Source: CAYNEO01 sp964396245 (GTDB lineage: Bacteria; Zixibacteria; MSB-5A5; GN15; FEB-12). From it: DNA of 60,752 nucleotides. The position numbers were made by a program, and so were the translations under genes. Position 1 is the stretch's first letter. The number at the start of each line of letters is the position of its first letter. Below, in pieces: positions 1 through 8,833 of the stretch. The notes below the pieces were generated by a model that worked only from the letters and a program-made list of their open reading frames with translations, had not been told where the DNA came from and searched no databases. Where the stretch lies: NCBI GenBank assembly GCA_964396245.1, contig CAYNEO010000019.1, positions 1-60,752 on the forward strand, read 5' to 3'.

Positions 1-115
1 TTACTTGCGAATCAAGTTGGCTCTCAGATCCGCCCGCAACTTTAATCACGCACTCACCCCCAATAAATGCGAAATGCCTTTTCTGTCAAGGAAAAAATGA
101 CCATAATAGTCCATG

Positions 116-145
116 ATATAAGTAAGATAATTCATTTACTTATAT
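116..145. promoter_or_regulatory. Perfect 10-bp inverted repeat upstream of the Rad50-like gene
   Basis: The arms ATATAAGTAA (116-125) and TTACTTATAT (136-145) are exact reverse complements around a 10-base spacer. The stretch is AT-rich, unlike the surrounding genes, and lies about 110 bases before the chosen ATG of the Rad50-like gene. It could be a repressor operator or a transcript hairpin. No U-tract makes it a terminator. The first 115 bases of the window show no convincing coding frame. Confidence 0.4.
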
Positions 146-253
146 TCATTGATCATTGGACGTCGCAAACTCGAAGGTCGCTGTTTTTCAGGATGTGATG
201 GGGCCAAAGTCAAATATCTTGACAGACTACCCGTTCGGGGGGTAATTGAGCCC

Positions 254-2662
254 ATGCGCCTTGAATCGCTCGACATCACGAATTTCCGAATAATCCGGCG
301 TGCCACCATCGAATTCCCCGACAGCGTGATCGGGATCATCGGGCCCAACGGGTCCGGTAAATCCTCCATAGTTGAGGCGATAGCCTGGGCCCTCTACGGC
401 ACTCAGGCGGCCAGGTCGGGGCGCGACGAGGTTAAGTCGACTTTCGCCCGGGCGGTGGACACATGCGAGGTCAACCTGGCCTTCATGATTGGTCCGGAGC
501 ATTACCGTATTGTCCGCCGGCTGGTGGGCAGGACCGAGCGCGCCGAGGTAGAGTTGTTTCGTGGAGAGCGTTCGGAGTCAGTCGGTAACATCGAAACGCG
601 ACAGTACATGGCGCAGTTGCTCGGGCTTGATTGGCGCGGGTTTCTCACGTCGTTTCTGGCGCGTCAGGCGGAGTTGAATGCTTTGTCCGATCTCCAGCCG
701 GCCAAACGTCGGGAGCACCTTGCGGGCATGCTGGGGATTGAACGGCTCGACCGCGCAATCCAGCAGGTCAAGGAGGACACGCGGCTAAATCACGAAAAGG
801 CTGAGTTCATCCGTCGGCAGCTGCTGGAAAAAGAACAGGTGCAGAAGCGGCTGACGGAATTGCGGGAGCATACGCAAGAGCTTGAACGGCAACGCGAGAG
901 CATCCGGGGAGCATTCGACTCGGAAAAGCAGAGGTATGACGATACCGCTTCCCGGTACCGGCAAGAAACCGAGAAAAAGGACGCGTGCTCCCGATTGGCG
1001 GCGGCGATCGAGACGGAACAGAAGACACTGGCCCTGCTGGCCGAGCAATCGGCCGATCTCCAGCGGGAGCATCAAGCCCTGTCCCGTCAACAGACTGAAC
1101 TCGAGCCCCTCAGAGGACGGCTTTCAGGCTACGATGCCGTGAAAAACGAGGTCGAGCGGCTTCGCGAAGCCCGCAGCCGGCAGGAGTACCGGAAGCATCT
1201 GGTCACTCAGTTGAATCAGCACCGGGAGAATCTGGCGAGTATCCATCGGGAAATCCTGGCGGTTGAGAAAACATCCGAAGAGCTAAACGAAGCGCTCGAA
1301 AAAATTCCGGCGGACATCGAGCAACAGCGAGCCACGCTCGAACAGGCACTGGATAAAGCGCGCGACGAATACACCCGGGTTCGGGGCGGCCGGGAAGCGA
1401 TGTTGAGTGACCTGGCCAAGCTTCGCGCGCAAATCGAGCAGATACAGAACATCGGACCGGAGACGGTCTGCGACCGGTGTCATCGTCCGTTTGGCGACGA
1501 CCTCCCCAAAATTCGAGGGCATCTCGACAACGAGCTTCGTCAGCTTGTCATCAGGCTCGAGACCGCCGATCGCGAGATCAGCGCTATTCAGGCCGTTGGC
1601 GAAAAAATGAAATCACAGCTTGCCGAGGCCACAGCGGGCGCAAGCCGGCGGTACGAGCTTTCGGTAAAGTACGAGTCGCTGAGCAAACGGTCGGACGAGC
1701 TCAGGAAACGGCGCGAGGCCGCGAGCGGCGACATCGCGGAGACCGACAAACAGCTTACGGAAGCGGGCGAGATCGCATTCGATGCGGCGCGGTTCGAGGA
1801 GGCGACGACGCAGCTGAAGGAGCTCGACAGCGTCAAGGCCCGGCTCGATCAACTGGTAGGACAACTGAGCCGGCTGCCGGCGGTAGAGAGATCAATACTC
1901 GATATATCGGAGAAACTGGCAGCCGGGCAGAAGAAGGTCGAGGAGCTCACGACGGCTCTCGCGGAGACAGGATTCGACCAGGAGCGTTTCGATAAACTTA
2001 CCGGGGAATTCAACAGCGCGCAGGCCGCGGTCGAACAGCAGAAAACGCGGCTGCTGGAAGCGTCGAAAGAATTGGACCTGGAACTCAAAGAGATCGAGCT
2101 GAAAGAGGAACAGATGTCGCGCTTCAAGCAGGCCGAAGCAGAACTCGAGGAATGCGCCACCGGGGAGTATTACGGTGAGAAGCTGGGACGGCTGTTTGCC
2201 GATTTCAGGAAACAGTTGATTGCCGGTATCCGTCCGCGACTGGCCGAACTGAGCAGCACGCTGTTTGCAGAGATGACAGATGGCCGTTACAGCATGGTGG
2301 AACTCGATCCGGACTACAACCTCCGTATTATGGATTACGGCCAATTTTTCGGTATCGATCGGTTTTCGGGCGGCGAGAAGGACCTGGCCAACCTGTGTCT
2401 TCGATTGGCCATATCGCAGGCACTGACTGAGTCGGCGGGACTCGATCGTTCATTCGTTATTCTCGATGAAGTGTTTGGTTCACAGGACGAGGAGCGGCGC
2501 GAATTGATTTTTCACGGTTTGGTCAACTTGAAGAACCAGTTTCAGCAGGTGTTCCTGATCACGCATATCGACGAGATCAAAGATAAGGTAGAGATGCTGG
2601 TGCAGGTCGACCGAACCAGCGGGGGTTGGTCGGAGGTGAGGGTGAATGGGCAGGCAGTCTAA
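254..2662 (+). CDS. Rad50/SbcC-like SMC-family ATPase
   Basis: This is an exonuclease-complex ATPase of the Rad50/SbcC type, which with an Mre11/SbcD nuclease processes DNA double-strand ends. The N-terminal half-ATPase carries Walker A GPNGSGKSS. A long Glu/Arg/Lys-rich coiled coil follows, interrupted near the middle by a zinc-hook CxxC (VCDRCHRPFG). The C-terminal half has the signature SGGEKDLANL and Walker B FVILDEVFG. At about 802 aa it is shorter than typical SbcC (about 1000 aa). I chose ATG 254, where homology begins (MRLESLDITNFRI) after a G-rich stretch; an in-frame TTG at 149 would add a tail that looks non-conserved. No SbcD partner is visible in the 250 bases upstream, so the nuclease gene must lie outside the window. 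The next gene overlaps its end by 17 bases. Confidence 0.9.
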   Translation: MRLESLDITNFRIIRRATIEFPDSVIGIIGPNGSGKSSIVEAIAWALYGTQAARSGRDEVKSTFARAVDTCEVNLAFMIGPEHYRIVRRLVGRTERAEVELFRGERSESVGNIETRQYMAQLLGLDWRGFLTSFLARQAELNALSDLQPAKRREHLAGMLGIERLDRAIQQVKEDTRLNHEKAEFIRRQLLEKEQVQKRLTELREHTQELERQRESIRGAFDSEKQRYDDTASRYRQETEKKDACSRLAAAIETEQKTLALLAEQSADLQREHQALSRQQTELEPLRGRLSGYDAVKNEVERLREARSRQEYRKHLVTQLNQHRENLASIHREILAVEKTSEELNEALEKIPADIEQQRATLEQALDKARDEYTRVRGGREAMLSDLAKLRAQIEQIQNIGPETVCDRCHRPFGDDLPKIRGHLDNELRQLVIRLETADREISAIQAVGEKMKSQLAEATAGASRRYELSVKYESLSKRSDELRKRREAASGDIAETDKQLTEAGEIAFDAARFEEATTQLKELDSVKARLDQLVGQLSRLPAVERSILDISEKLAAGQKKVEELTTALAETGFDQERFDKLTGEFNSAQAAVEQQKTRLLEASKELDLELKEIELKEEQMSRFKQAEAELEECATGEYYGEKLGRLFADFRKQLIAGIRPRLAELSSTLFAEMTDGRYSMVELDPDYNLRIMDYGQFFGIDRFSGGEKDLANLCLRLAISQALTESAGLDRSFVILDEVFGSQDEERRELIFHGLVNLKNQFQQVFLITHIDEIKDKVEMLVQVDRTSGGWSEVRVNGQAV

Positions 2663-3317
2663 GTCCTCGCGGCGCGCCCGCAAATTTCTTGTCCGGGCCA
2701 GTGTCGTTCTACTGCTTGTCGTATTGATTGCCGGTTTCCGGCTGGTCGAAGAAATCGGGCCGGAGAAAAAACCCGGGGATCGGTATATCGTCGCGCGGAT
2801 TATCGACGGCGATACGATGGAGCTGATGGGCGGGGACAGGGTCAGGTTGCTGGGAATTGATACGCCCGAGGAAGGTGAGCCGTATTACGATGTTGCCAAA
2901 CATTTCCTCGATTCCCTGACTCTGGGCAAGCCGCTGCGGATAGAGTTTGCCGGACGCCGACGCGATCGGTATGGCCGGCTTCTCGGTTACGCCTATGTCG
3001 ACAGCATTTTTGTCAACAAGGCGATCCTCGACAATGGCCTCGGGTATCTCTATCTTTTCAAGGACAACGACCTCGCCGCGCCGGAAATCCGCGGCTTGAT
3101 GGCGGCGCAGACATCGGCGATTAACGGCAACAGAGGCATCTGGTCGATTGCACACGATCCCGAAGACAGGTATCTTGCCGTACCGGGTTCATTCAGGTTT
3201 CATCGTCCCGGCTGCCGATCGATACAGGATCCGAACGATGATCGGTATATTGTCTTCCGTACGCGCGAGGAGGCCTTATTGAAGGGACTGTCACCGTGTC
3301 GGAACTGCAAACCGTAA
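2646..3317 (+). CDS. Membrane-anchored thermonuclease (SNase-like) with C-terminal Ada-like metal-binding motif
   Basis: A predicted secreted or membrane-tethered staphylococcal-nuclease-fold endonuclease. Residues 10-32 form a basic-flanked hydrophobic segment (signal anchor). The SNase domain covers roughly residues 45-168, with the catalytic set in place: R67 in VRLLGIDTPE, E75 or E76 just after it, and R111 in YGRLLGYAY. Residues 183-223 resemble the Ada/thermonuclease-associated zinc motif, with H186, C190, C218 and C221 (FHRPGC ... SPCRNC). The gene overlaps the end of the Rad50-like gene by 17 bases, so the two are probably co-transcribed, although this nuclease should act outside the cytoplasm. 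Function is inferred from residues and domain order. Confidence 0.85.
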   Translation: MGRQSKSSRRARKFLVRASVVLLLVVLIAGFRLVEEIGPEKKPGDRYIVARIIDGDTMELMGGDRVRLLGIDTPEEGEPYYDVAKHFLDSLTLGKPLRIEFAGRRRDRYGRLLGYAYVDSIFVNKAILDNGLGYLYLFKDNDLAAPEIRGLMAAQTSAINGNRGIWSIAHDPEDRYLAVPGSFRFHRPGCRSIQDPNDDRYIVFRTREEALLKGLSPCRNCKP

Positions 3318-3365
3318 ACCGACCGAGGTTATCGTGGGTATAAGGTTCGAACCGGACGGGTGTTC

Positions 3366-4001
3366 ATGAAAGTCACTTCGATAAGTATCGCCATCGTATT
3401 GCTCTTCTCCTGGGCCGTCGCGGCACAACCGGGGGACAGGTCCGACCTGCGGAAACTCCTGGCCATTCCCGAGGATTCTGCGGATGCCGCAAATACGCGG
3501 ATCTGGCTGGGTATAGAGCGACCCAACAACTGCCGCGTTTCGATCGAGATAACCGACCAGAGTCACCGCGTGGTAAGACACCTGTTCAATGACCTGCTGC
3601 CGACCGGCTACTACAATTTCTACTGGGACAAGCTCGATGATTCGGGAAGCTACGTGCCACCCGGCCGGTACTACTATAATGTCAACGATTGCGGCAAGAG
3701 AAAGAGCGGCACCCTTACCGTGGATTACCGCCCCGGCGAGAATCGCTGCGTGATTCACAAAGAAGACAGTGACAATCCGGGGGTCATTCGTTTCGATATT
3801 AGCGGTGATTCGGCGACCGCGTCGCTGATGGCGGTGTATGATTTATCCGGACCGGCGGATACCATCGCAACCGATACCGTTCTCGTTGGCGGCCGGCATG
3901 AATTTCACTGGAAGCCGATTTCGACAAGAAAATACGCTGCTTACCACTTCAAAATAGAGATTGACGGTTTTGTGCATGAGGAGACCATTCACCAGCCATG
4001 A
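3366..4001 (+). CDS. Exported protein with FlgD-like Ig fold
   Basis: An N-terminal signal peptide (hydrophobic ISIAIVLLFSWAVA, cleavage near AAQP) precedes about 190 residues without catalytic motifs. The segment around residues 60-105 (VVRHLF...YNFYWD...PPGRYYY) has the cadence of FlgD-type Ig-like modules, which in FCB bacteria often occur in cell-surface proteins. A second, weaker repeat follows (MAVYDLSGPAD ... HEFHWKPI). ATG 3366 is preferred to the in-frame GTG at 3360. Its stop codon overlaps the start of the next gene (ATGA), so the pair is translationally coupled. The specific role is unknown. Confidence 0.7.
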   Translation: MKVTSISIAIVLLFSWAVAAQPGDRSDLRKLLAIPEDSADAANTRIWLGIERPNNCRVSIEITDQSHRVVRHLFNDLLPTGYYNFYWDKLDDSGSYVPPGRYYYNVNDCGKRKSGTLTVDYRPGENRCVIHKEDSDNPGVIRFDISGDSATASLMAVYDLSGPADTIATDTVLVGGRHEFHWKPISTRKYAAYHFKIEIDGFVHEETIHQP

Positions 4002-4447
4002 AGCGAATACTGGTCCTCATTAATATAGCGCTGGCTCTGATAGTCGCCGGCTGCAGCAAGACCCGGACTCCTGTCGAGGAACGGCCGACCGAGGCGGTCT
4101 ATTTCGAAATGGCCTGGGTCGATCCGCAGATAGTCTACTCGGACTCGCTCTATACTCTCATTGTGGCCGGTCGGATTGACTCTTTCGTGGTGGATACCCC
4201 GGTGGTGGCCCAATCGCCATCGATCGGTTTCGCGGTCGCCGCGGCTCAGTGTAACGTTTCGGTCAATCTTTATGACGCGTATCATACCATGATCCGTCCC
4301 CTGCTGGTTCGACGCCTGCCCCCGGGCTACTACAAACTGACCCTTTCGCCGGCAACCTCCGAGCAGCTCTCTCTTCGCCCGGGTCCGTATATCCTTCAGG
4401 CGGATATTTGCGGGCGGACTGAAGTCGCCGAAGTACGGCTCCGCTAG
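3998..4447 (+). CDS. Small lipoprotein of unknown function
   Basis: A 149-aa protein with a classic lipoprotein signal: Lys-Arg, a hydrophobic core, then the lipobox VAGC with the lipidated cysteine near residue 19. The mature part is beta-rich and contains no enzyme motif that I recognise. It is coupled to the preceding Ig-like exported protein by an ATGA overlap, which suggests a two-protein envelope unit. A segment near residues 100-135 (LPPGYYKLTLS ... RPGPYILQADICG) echoes the PPGxYY cadence of its neighbour, so the two may be distant paralogues. Confidence 0.7.
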   Translation: MKRILVLINIALALIVAGCSKTRTPVEERPTEAVYFEMAWVDPQIVYSDSLYTLIVAGRIDSFVVDTPVVAQSPSIGFAVAAAQCNVSVNLYDAYHTMIRPLLVRRLPPGYYKLTLSPATSEQLSLRPGPYILQADICGRTEVAEVRLR

Positions 4448-4545
4448 CTCCTGGCGAGGATTCGTGGTCCATTCCCAATATGTCTGATAATTGATCAGGA
4501 TTCGGGCTTATCCGAGGGCCCATTCAGGTCGATATATGGGAAAAA

Positions 4546-4567
4546 CCCCTCAGCATGGTTAGAGGGG
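4546..4567 (+). promoter_or_regulatory. Leader hairpin before the sigma-54 activator
   Basis: CCCCTC (4546-4551) pairs with GAGGGG (4562-4567) around a 10-base loop. It ends about 30 bases before the ATG at 4599 and has no following T-run, so it is unlikely to terminate. It may shape the mRNA leader. It does not cover the ribosome binding site (GGAG near 4590). Confidence 0.3.
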
Positions 4568-4598
4568 AAGGTGAACGCTCGAACCCCACGGAGTAAAT

Positions 4599-5969
4599 AT
4601 GCCTAACATCCTGGTTGTTGATGACAAGGATTCCCTGCGCAATATGTTGATCGAGACCCTCGTGGAAGAAGGCTACCGGGTGGACGCCGCCGAGGACGGA
4701 ACCAAAGCGCTGGACCTTGTTCGCAACAAATCCTACGACCTTGTACTTACCGATCTGAAGATGCCGGATGTTGACGGATTGTCGGTTCTCTCCGAAATCA
4801 AGGATATAGATCACGACACGGCGGTCATAGTGATGACCGCTTACGGTACGATCGAAGATGCGGTGAGCGCCATGAAACACGGCGCTTATGATTTTATCAC
4901 CAAGCCGTTCGACACCGAGCATCTTTGTGTGCTGATCGACCGGGCGCTGGAAAATCGCCGGCTCGTCGCCGAAAACACGCTGCTGCGCCAGGAACTTCTC
5001 AACGGGCACGGACCGCATAACATCGTCGGGAAGAATCAGCGGATGGTGGAACTGTCGGGACTGGTGCAAAAGGTGGCCCGCAGTGACGCGTCGGTTCTTC
5101 TGCAGGGAGAGTCCGGCACGGGTAAGGAACTGTTCGCGCGCGCCATTCACACCCTGTCGGAGCGACAGGACCGTCCGTATATCGCCATCAACTGCGCCGC
5201 CATTCCAAGAGAACTTCTCGAGAACGAGCTTTTCGGTTCCGAGAAGGGAGCGTTCACGGGGGCGCATGCACGCAAGATCGGCAAATTCGAGATTGCCCAC
5301 ACGGGGACGATTTTTCTCGATGAAATCGGCGATATGGATATCGCGCTTCAGGCGAAGCTGCTCCGCGTGCTTCAAGAGAAAAGTTTCGAACGGCTCGGCG
5401 GGACGAAAGCGATCGATGTCGACGTACGGGTGATCGCGGCGACCAACATGGACCTGACCGAACTCATCAAGGCCAAGCGATTCCGGGAAGACCTGTATTA
5501 CCGCCTCTCTGTCTTCCCGCTGATCATTCCGCCGCTTCGGGAGCGCCACGACGACATACCGCTTCTGACCGATCATTTCATCGAGAAATACTGCCTTGAG
5601 ATGAAGAAGCCGGTCAAGTCGCTGACCCGGGAAGCGCTGGGTCTGCTCGAGAAGTATCACTGGCCGGGCAACGTGCGGGAGCTGGAAAACACCATCGAGC
5701 GCGCGGTGATACTCGCCGAAGGGAAGAAGATCACGCCCGATCACCTGGCGATACGTCTGCGCCGGACGAGCGAGATTCAACTGCGCGAAGGCGCCGGTCT
5801 CAAGGAGATTGGTGCGCACGCGCAGATGCAGGCCGAGCGTGCGACAATCATCCGTGTCCTGAAGGAAGTCCGCGGCAACAAGCGGAAATGCGCCAAGGTG
5901 CTGAAGATCGACTACACGACGTTGTTCGATAAGATCAGAAAATACGAAATCGACAGGGATATGGCCTGA
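4599..5969 (+). CDS. NtrC-family sigma-54-dependent response regulator
   Basis: A 456-aa transcription activator with three domains. The receiver domain covers residues 1-120, with phospho-acceptor D52 in VLTDLKMPD. The AAA+ sigma-54 interaction domain covers about residues 140-375, with Walker A GESGTGKE near residue 170, the GAFTGA loop that contacts sigma-54, and Walker B TIFLDEIGD. A Fis-type helix-turn-helix occupies the last 40 residues (GNKRKCAKVLKIDYTTLFDK). A histidine kinase normally controls such proteins, but none is visible next to it, so the signal is unknown. Start ATG 4599 has a good ribosome binding site (ACGGAG). It ends before a strong terminator at 6007-6043. Confidence 0.95.
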   Translation: MPNILVVDDKDSLRNMLIETLVEEGYRVDAAEDGTKALDLVRNKSYDLVLTDLKMPDVDGLSVLSEIKDIDHDTAVIVMTAYGTIEDAVSAMKHGAYDFITKPFDTEHLCVLIDRALENRRLVAENTLLRQELLNGHGPHNIVGKNQRMVELSGLVQKVARSDASVLLQGESGTGKELFARAIHTLSERQDRPYIAINCAAIPRELLENELFGSEKGAFTGAHARKIGKFEIAHTGTIFLDEIGDMDIALQAKLLRVLQEKSFERLGGTKAIDVDVRVIAATNMDLTELIKAKRFREDLYYRLSVFPLIIPPLRERHDDIPLLTDHFIEKYCLEMKKPVKSLTREALGLLEKYHWPGNVRELENTIERAVILAEGKKITPDHLAIRLRRTSEIQLREGAGLKEIGAHAQMQAERATIIRVLKEVRGNKRKCAKVLKIDYTTLFDKIRKYEIDRDMA

Positions 5970-6006
5970 TAAAGATCTCTTGCTTCTTCATCCTATTCAT
6001 TCTGTT

Positions 6007-6043
6007 AACAAAAAGCCGCCTCTCGCCAGGGCGGTTTTTTGTT
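6007..6043. terminator. Rho-independent terminator, potentially bidirectional
   Basis: CCGCC (6016-6020) pairs with GGCGG (6030-6034) around a 9-base loop. The stem is extended by an A-run on the left and TTTTTT on the right, giving U-tracts on both strands. It follows the sigma-54 activator. Confidence 0.8.
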
Positions 6044-6078
6044 GGGTGAGCGAGGCGCACCGGCGGCGGCAAAAAGTA

Positions 6079-6108
6079 TTGACAACGGCCGCCACGATTG
6101 CGTAGCTT
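6079..6108 (+). promoter_or_regulatory. Candidate sigma70 promoter for the HNH gene
   Basis: A perfect TTGACA (6079-6084) is followed 18 bases later by TAGCTT (6103-6108), with TTATAC also nearby. The leader to the HNH ATG at 6248 would be about 130 bases. The -10 match is poor, so confidence is moderate. Confidence 0.4.
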
Positions 6109-6247
6109 ATACGGAAATTCGCCGGTATTTCGGCATAATACCGGCCGCCAGCACATTGAAAGGGGCGTCCTTTCGCCAGGCACATGTCGTGCAGGTACCT
6201 AACGCAAATCGCCTGGCGATACTTTTTAACCGACGCCAGTTGCGGCT

Positions 6248-6766
6248 ATGGGTCCATCGATTATTAATCGCCACGTTCTGATGCTCAATCAGAATTACGA
6301 GCCGCTGACCGTTTGCTCGGCAAGGCGGGCGATTGTCCTGATGTTTCAGGGGAAGGCGGAGATGATCGAACCGGCGGACGGATTGAAAATCCGGACCGTC
6401 AGGGCCGAATACTCCCTGCCATCGATAGTTCGTTTATCGCAGTTCAAGAGAGTCCCCTACAAGCGGATCATGCTTACTCGCAAGAATATCCTTACCCGCG
6501 ACCGCCATCAATGCCAGTACTGCGGGACGTTCAAAGGGCCGATGACCGTGGATCATGTCATCCCGAAAAAGTCCAACGGCAACGACAGCTGGGAAAACAT
6601 GGTTTGCGCCTGTGTGAAGTGCAACAACAAGAAGGGCAACCGGACACCGGAACGGGCGGGGATGAAGCTGCTTCGCAAACCGACCCGGCCGAGCCACATT
6701 ACGTTCATCCAGCGGCATATCGGCGTCACGGACCATCAGTGGCGTCAGTATCTCTTCATGGACTGA
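6248..6766 (+). CDS. HNH endonuclease family protein
   Basis: A 172-aa HNH protein of the widespread family beginning 'VLMLNQNYEPLTVC'. The HNH/zinc core spans about residues 82-140: RDRHQCQYCG, then VDHVIPK with the catalytic histidine, then WENMVCACVKCNNKKGNR. The two CxxC pairs should bind structural zinc. Its cellular role is not established; the family is often found outside restriction systems, and no restriction or phage genes lie nearby. ATG 6248 fits the family N-terminus although no strong ribosome binding site precedes it. It stands alone between a terminator and trpS. Confidence 0.85.
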   Translation: MGPSIINRHVLMLNQNYEPLTVCSARRAIVLMFQGKAEMIEPADGLKIRTVRAEYSLPSIVRLSQFKRVPYKRIMLTRKNILTRDRHQCQYCGTFKGPMTVDHVIPKKSNGNDSWENMVCACVKCNNKKGNRTPERAGMKLLRKPTRPSHITFIQRHIGVTDHQWRQYLFMD

Positions 6767-6930
6767 GCGAATCGCGGGCTCCCGCCGTATTTGACTGTTT
6801 CCCAATGAATTGACGGATCCGACCCGTATCTCCTCCGTACAATCTGTGATACTTGCGAACGCCCGCGTTGTTGTGGAAAAGTAGCTTTCTCCTTCAGCGA
6901 CAATAAGTTTAAGAACTGAGAGTTTTTTAG

Positions 6931-6959
6931 TTGATTTGAATTCGGATAGTCGGTAAGAT
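6931..6959 (+). promoter_or_regulatory. Candidate sigma70 promoter for trpS
   Basis: TTGATT (6931-6936), a 17-base spacer and TAAGAT (6954-6959) lie 27 bases before the trpS ATG. The ribosome binding site GAGG at 6973-6976 falls in the short leader. Confidence 0.45.
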
Positions 6960-6985
6960 CAAACTCTGATCTGAGGTTGGAAATA

Positions 6986-8020
6986 ATGACGGAAAAGACG
7001 GACACCAAAGCCAAAAGCGCCAGGCCTGAAACGGCCAAAAAAGAAACGATCCTCTCCGGGATGCAGCCGACGGGCGCGCTGCATATCGGCAACCTCGAGG
7101 GCGCCCTCCGTGATTGGGTCGCCCTCCAGGATGAGTACTGGATGTATCTCTGCATAGTCGATTTGCACGCCCTGACGGCCGACTGGGCCAATACGCGCAC
7201 GCTCAAGGAACGGGTATTCCAGATGGGTGTCGACTTTCTCTCGGCCGGGCTCGACCCGGAGAAGTGTGCCATATTCATTCAGTCGGAGGTGCCGCAGCAC
7301 GCTGAGTTGCATTTGATCTTTTCGATGTTAATCACTGTTCCGACACTGACCCGGCTGCCGACTTATCAGGAGAAAAAGGACACGCTCGACTCATACGGTT
7401 TCCTCGGATACCCGGTGCTTCAGGCGGCCGATATCTGTCTGTACAATGCCCACAAGGTGCCGGTCGGCAAGGATCAGGAGAAGCATGTCTGGCTGGCCAA
7501 CGATCTTGCGAAGCGCTTCAACAAGACGTATCGGAAAGTGTTCAACGAGCCGGAAGCGCTCCTGCGCGAGATTCCGCTCATTCTCGGTTCGGATGCGCGC
7601 AAGATGTCGAAGTCGTACAATAACCACGTCTCGCTTGATCTGACCGAAAAGGAAACGACGAATCGGCTGAAGAAATTTATCACCGATCCCAATAAGGTAT
7701 ACAAAGGTGATCCCGGAAATCCGGAGATCTGCCCGATATATCTTCTGCACCGGATTTACACGCCGAACGCCGAAAATGTGATCGCACCGCCGTGCCGGAG
7801 CGGCGAGCTTGGGTGTGTCGATTGCAAAGCCCACCTGGCGCGCAACCTGAATGCCGCCCTTGCCCCGATACGGGAGCGGCGGGCGGAGCTGCTTCAGAAG
7901 CCCGACTATGTCTGGGAGGTTCTGAAAACCGGCGGAGAACGGGCGCGGCAGCGGGCGGAAAACGTCATGGGAAAAGTCCGCGACGCCATGAAGATGAACT
8001 ATCGCAAAGGCAAGAAATAG
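6986..8020 (+). CDS. trpS: Tryptophanyl-tRNA synthetase
   Basis: A class I aminoacyl-tRNA synthetase charging tRNA-Trp in the cytosol. The HIGH-type motif appears as LHIGN near residue 32 (GMQPTGALHIGN), and KMSKS appears in DARKMSKSYNN near residue 208. At 344 aa it matches bacterial TrpRS. It has a Lys/Thr-rich N-terminal extension of about 20 residues before the conserved ILSGMQPTG. ATG 6986 is preferred over the in-frame TTG at 6977 because GAGG lies about nine bases before it. It is followed after 4 bases by scpA, so it may head a trpS-scpA-scpB-rluB operon. Confidence 0.97.
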   Translation: MTEKTDTKAKSARPETAKKETILSGMQPTGALHIGNLEGALRDWVALQDEYWMYLCIVDLHALTADWANTRTLKERVFQMGVDFLSAGLDPEKCAIFIQSEVPQHAELHLIFSMLITVPTLTRLPTYQEKKDTLDSYGFLGYPVLQAADICLYNAHKVPVGKDQEKHVWLANDLAKRFNKTYRKVFNEPEALLREIPLILGSDARKMSKSYNNHVSLDLTEKETTNRLKKFITDPNKVYKGDPGNPEICPIYLLHRIYTPNAENVIAPPCRSGELGCVDCKAHLARNLNAALAPIRERRAELLQKPDYVWEVLKTGGERARQRAENVMGKVRDAMKMNYRKGKK

Positions 8021-8024
8021 ATTT

Positions 8025-8822
8025 ATGGATCAAGCAACCGCGATACATGATGACAATTACCGGGTTGAACTCGAAGTATTCTCCGGGCCGCTCGACCTGT
8101 TGTTGTATTTGATCAAAAAGGAAGAAGTCGATATTTACGAGATTCCTATTGCCCGAATCACCCGGCAGTACCTCAAGTATGTCGAGATGATGAAGCATCT
8201 CAATCTCGAGGTTGCCGGGGAGTTCATCCTGATGGCGGCGACGCTGATCCGGATCAAGACAAGATTGCTGTTGCCTCACGATGAGAATGATCCGGAAGAA
8301 GCCGATCCCCGTGAAGAGTTGATTATGGCGCTGGTCGAGTACAAGAAATTCAAGGAAGCCGGTGAGATTCTTCGCGAGGAGGCGCTCAACGAGGAACGCA
8401 ATTACGTGCCGCCGTCACCGGTCGAGAAAGTTGAGAGCCGGGTGGATCTCTCGCCGACCACCAGCCTGTATGATCTGTTGATTGCGTTTCGCGACGTGCT
8501 GCGGGCCAGGCGGGATGAATCGTTTCACGAGGTGGGGGCCGAGGATGTGTCGGTCGAGGAGCGTGTGGATGTTATCATGGCGCTTCTGGCGGACCGGCAA
8601 TTTGCCACGTTTCCCGAGTTGTTCTCTGATATTCCGCGCAAGTTTGTCGCGATAGTGACGTTTATTGCGATGCTCGAGCTGGCCCGCACGAGGCGGATTC
8701 GGATCATGCAGTCGTTTCCGTTCGCCGAACTGCGTGTATACCGGGGCGAGCATTTCGAAGGCGGCGCCGAAACAGACGATCGTTTCGCGCGGCCGATAAC
8801 CGATGAGTCGACAACTGTCTGA
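8025..8822 (+). CDS. scpA: Segregation and condensation protein A (kleisin)
   Basis: The kleisin subunit that with ScpB and the Smc ATPase forms the bacterial condensin. The hallmark N-terminus is present (FSGPLDLLLYLIKKEEVDIYEIPI) together with the LNLEVAGEFILMAATLIRIKTR helix. The C-terminal winged-helix region (FIAMLELARTRRIRIMQ) would contact the Smc head. Length 265 aa is typical. Smc itself is not in the window. scpB follows 11 bases downstream, the usual arrangement. Confidence 0.95.
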   Translation: MDQATAIHDDNYRVELEVFSGPLDLLLYLIKKEEVDIYEIPIARITRQYLKYVEMMKHLNLEVAGEFILMAATLIRIKTRLLLPHDENDPEEADPREELIMALVEYKKFKEAGEILREEALNEERNYVPPSPVEKVESRVDLSPTTSLYDLLIAFRDVLRARRDESFHEVGAEDVSVEERVDVIMALLADRQFATFPELFSDIPRKFVAIVTFIAMLELARTRRIRIMQSFPFAELRVYRGEHFEGGAETDDRFARPITDESTTV

Positions 8823-8833
8823 AGAAGGACATT

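Noticed and set aside
4524..5819. Long minus-strand open frame (431 codons) opposite the sigma-54 activator
   Set aside because: No recognisable motif; the sense strand has clear REC, AAA+ and HTH motifs.
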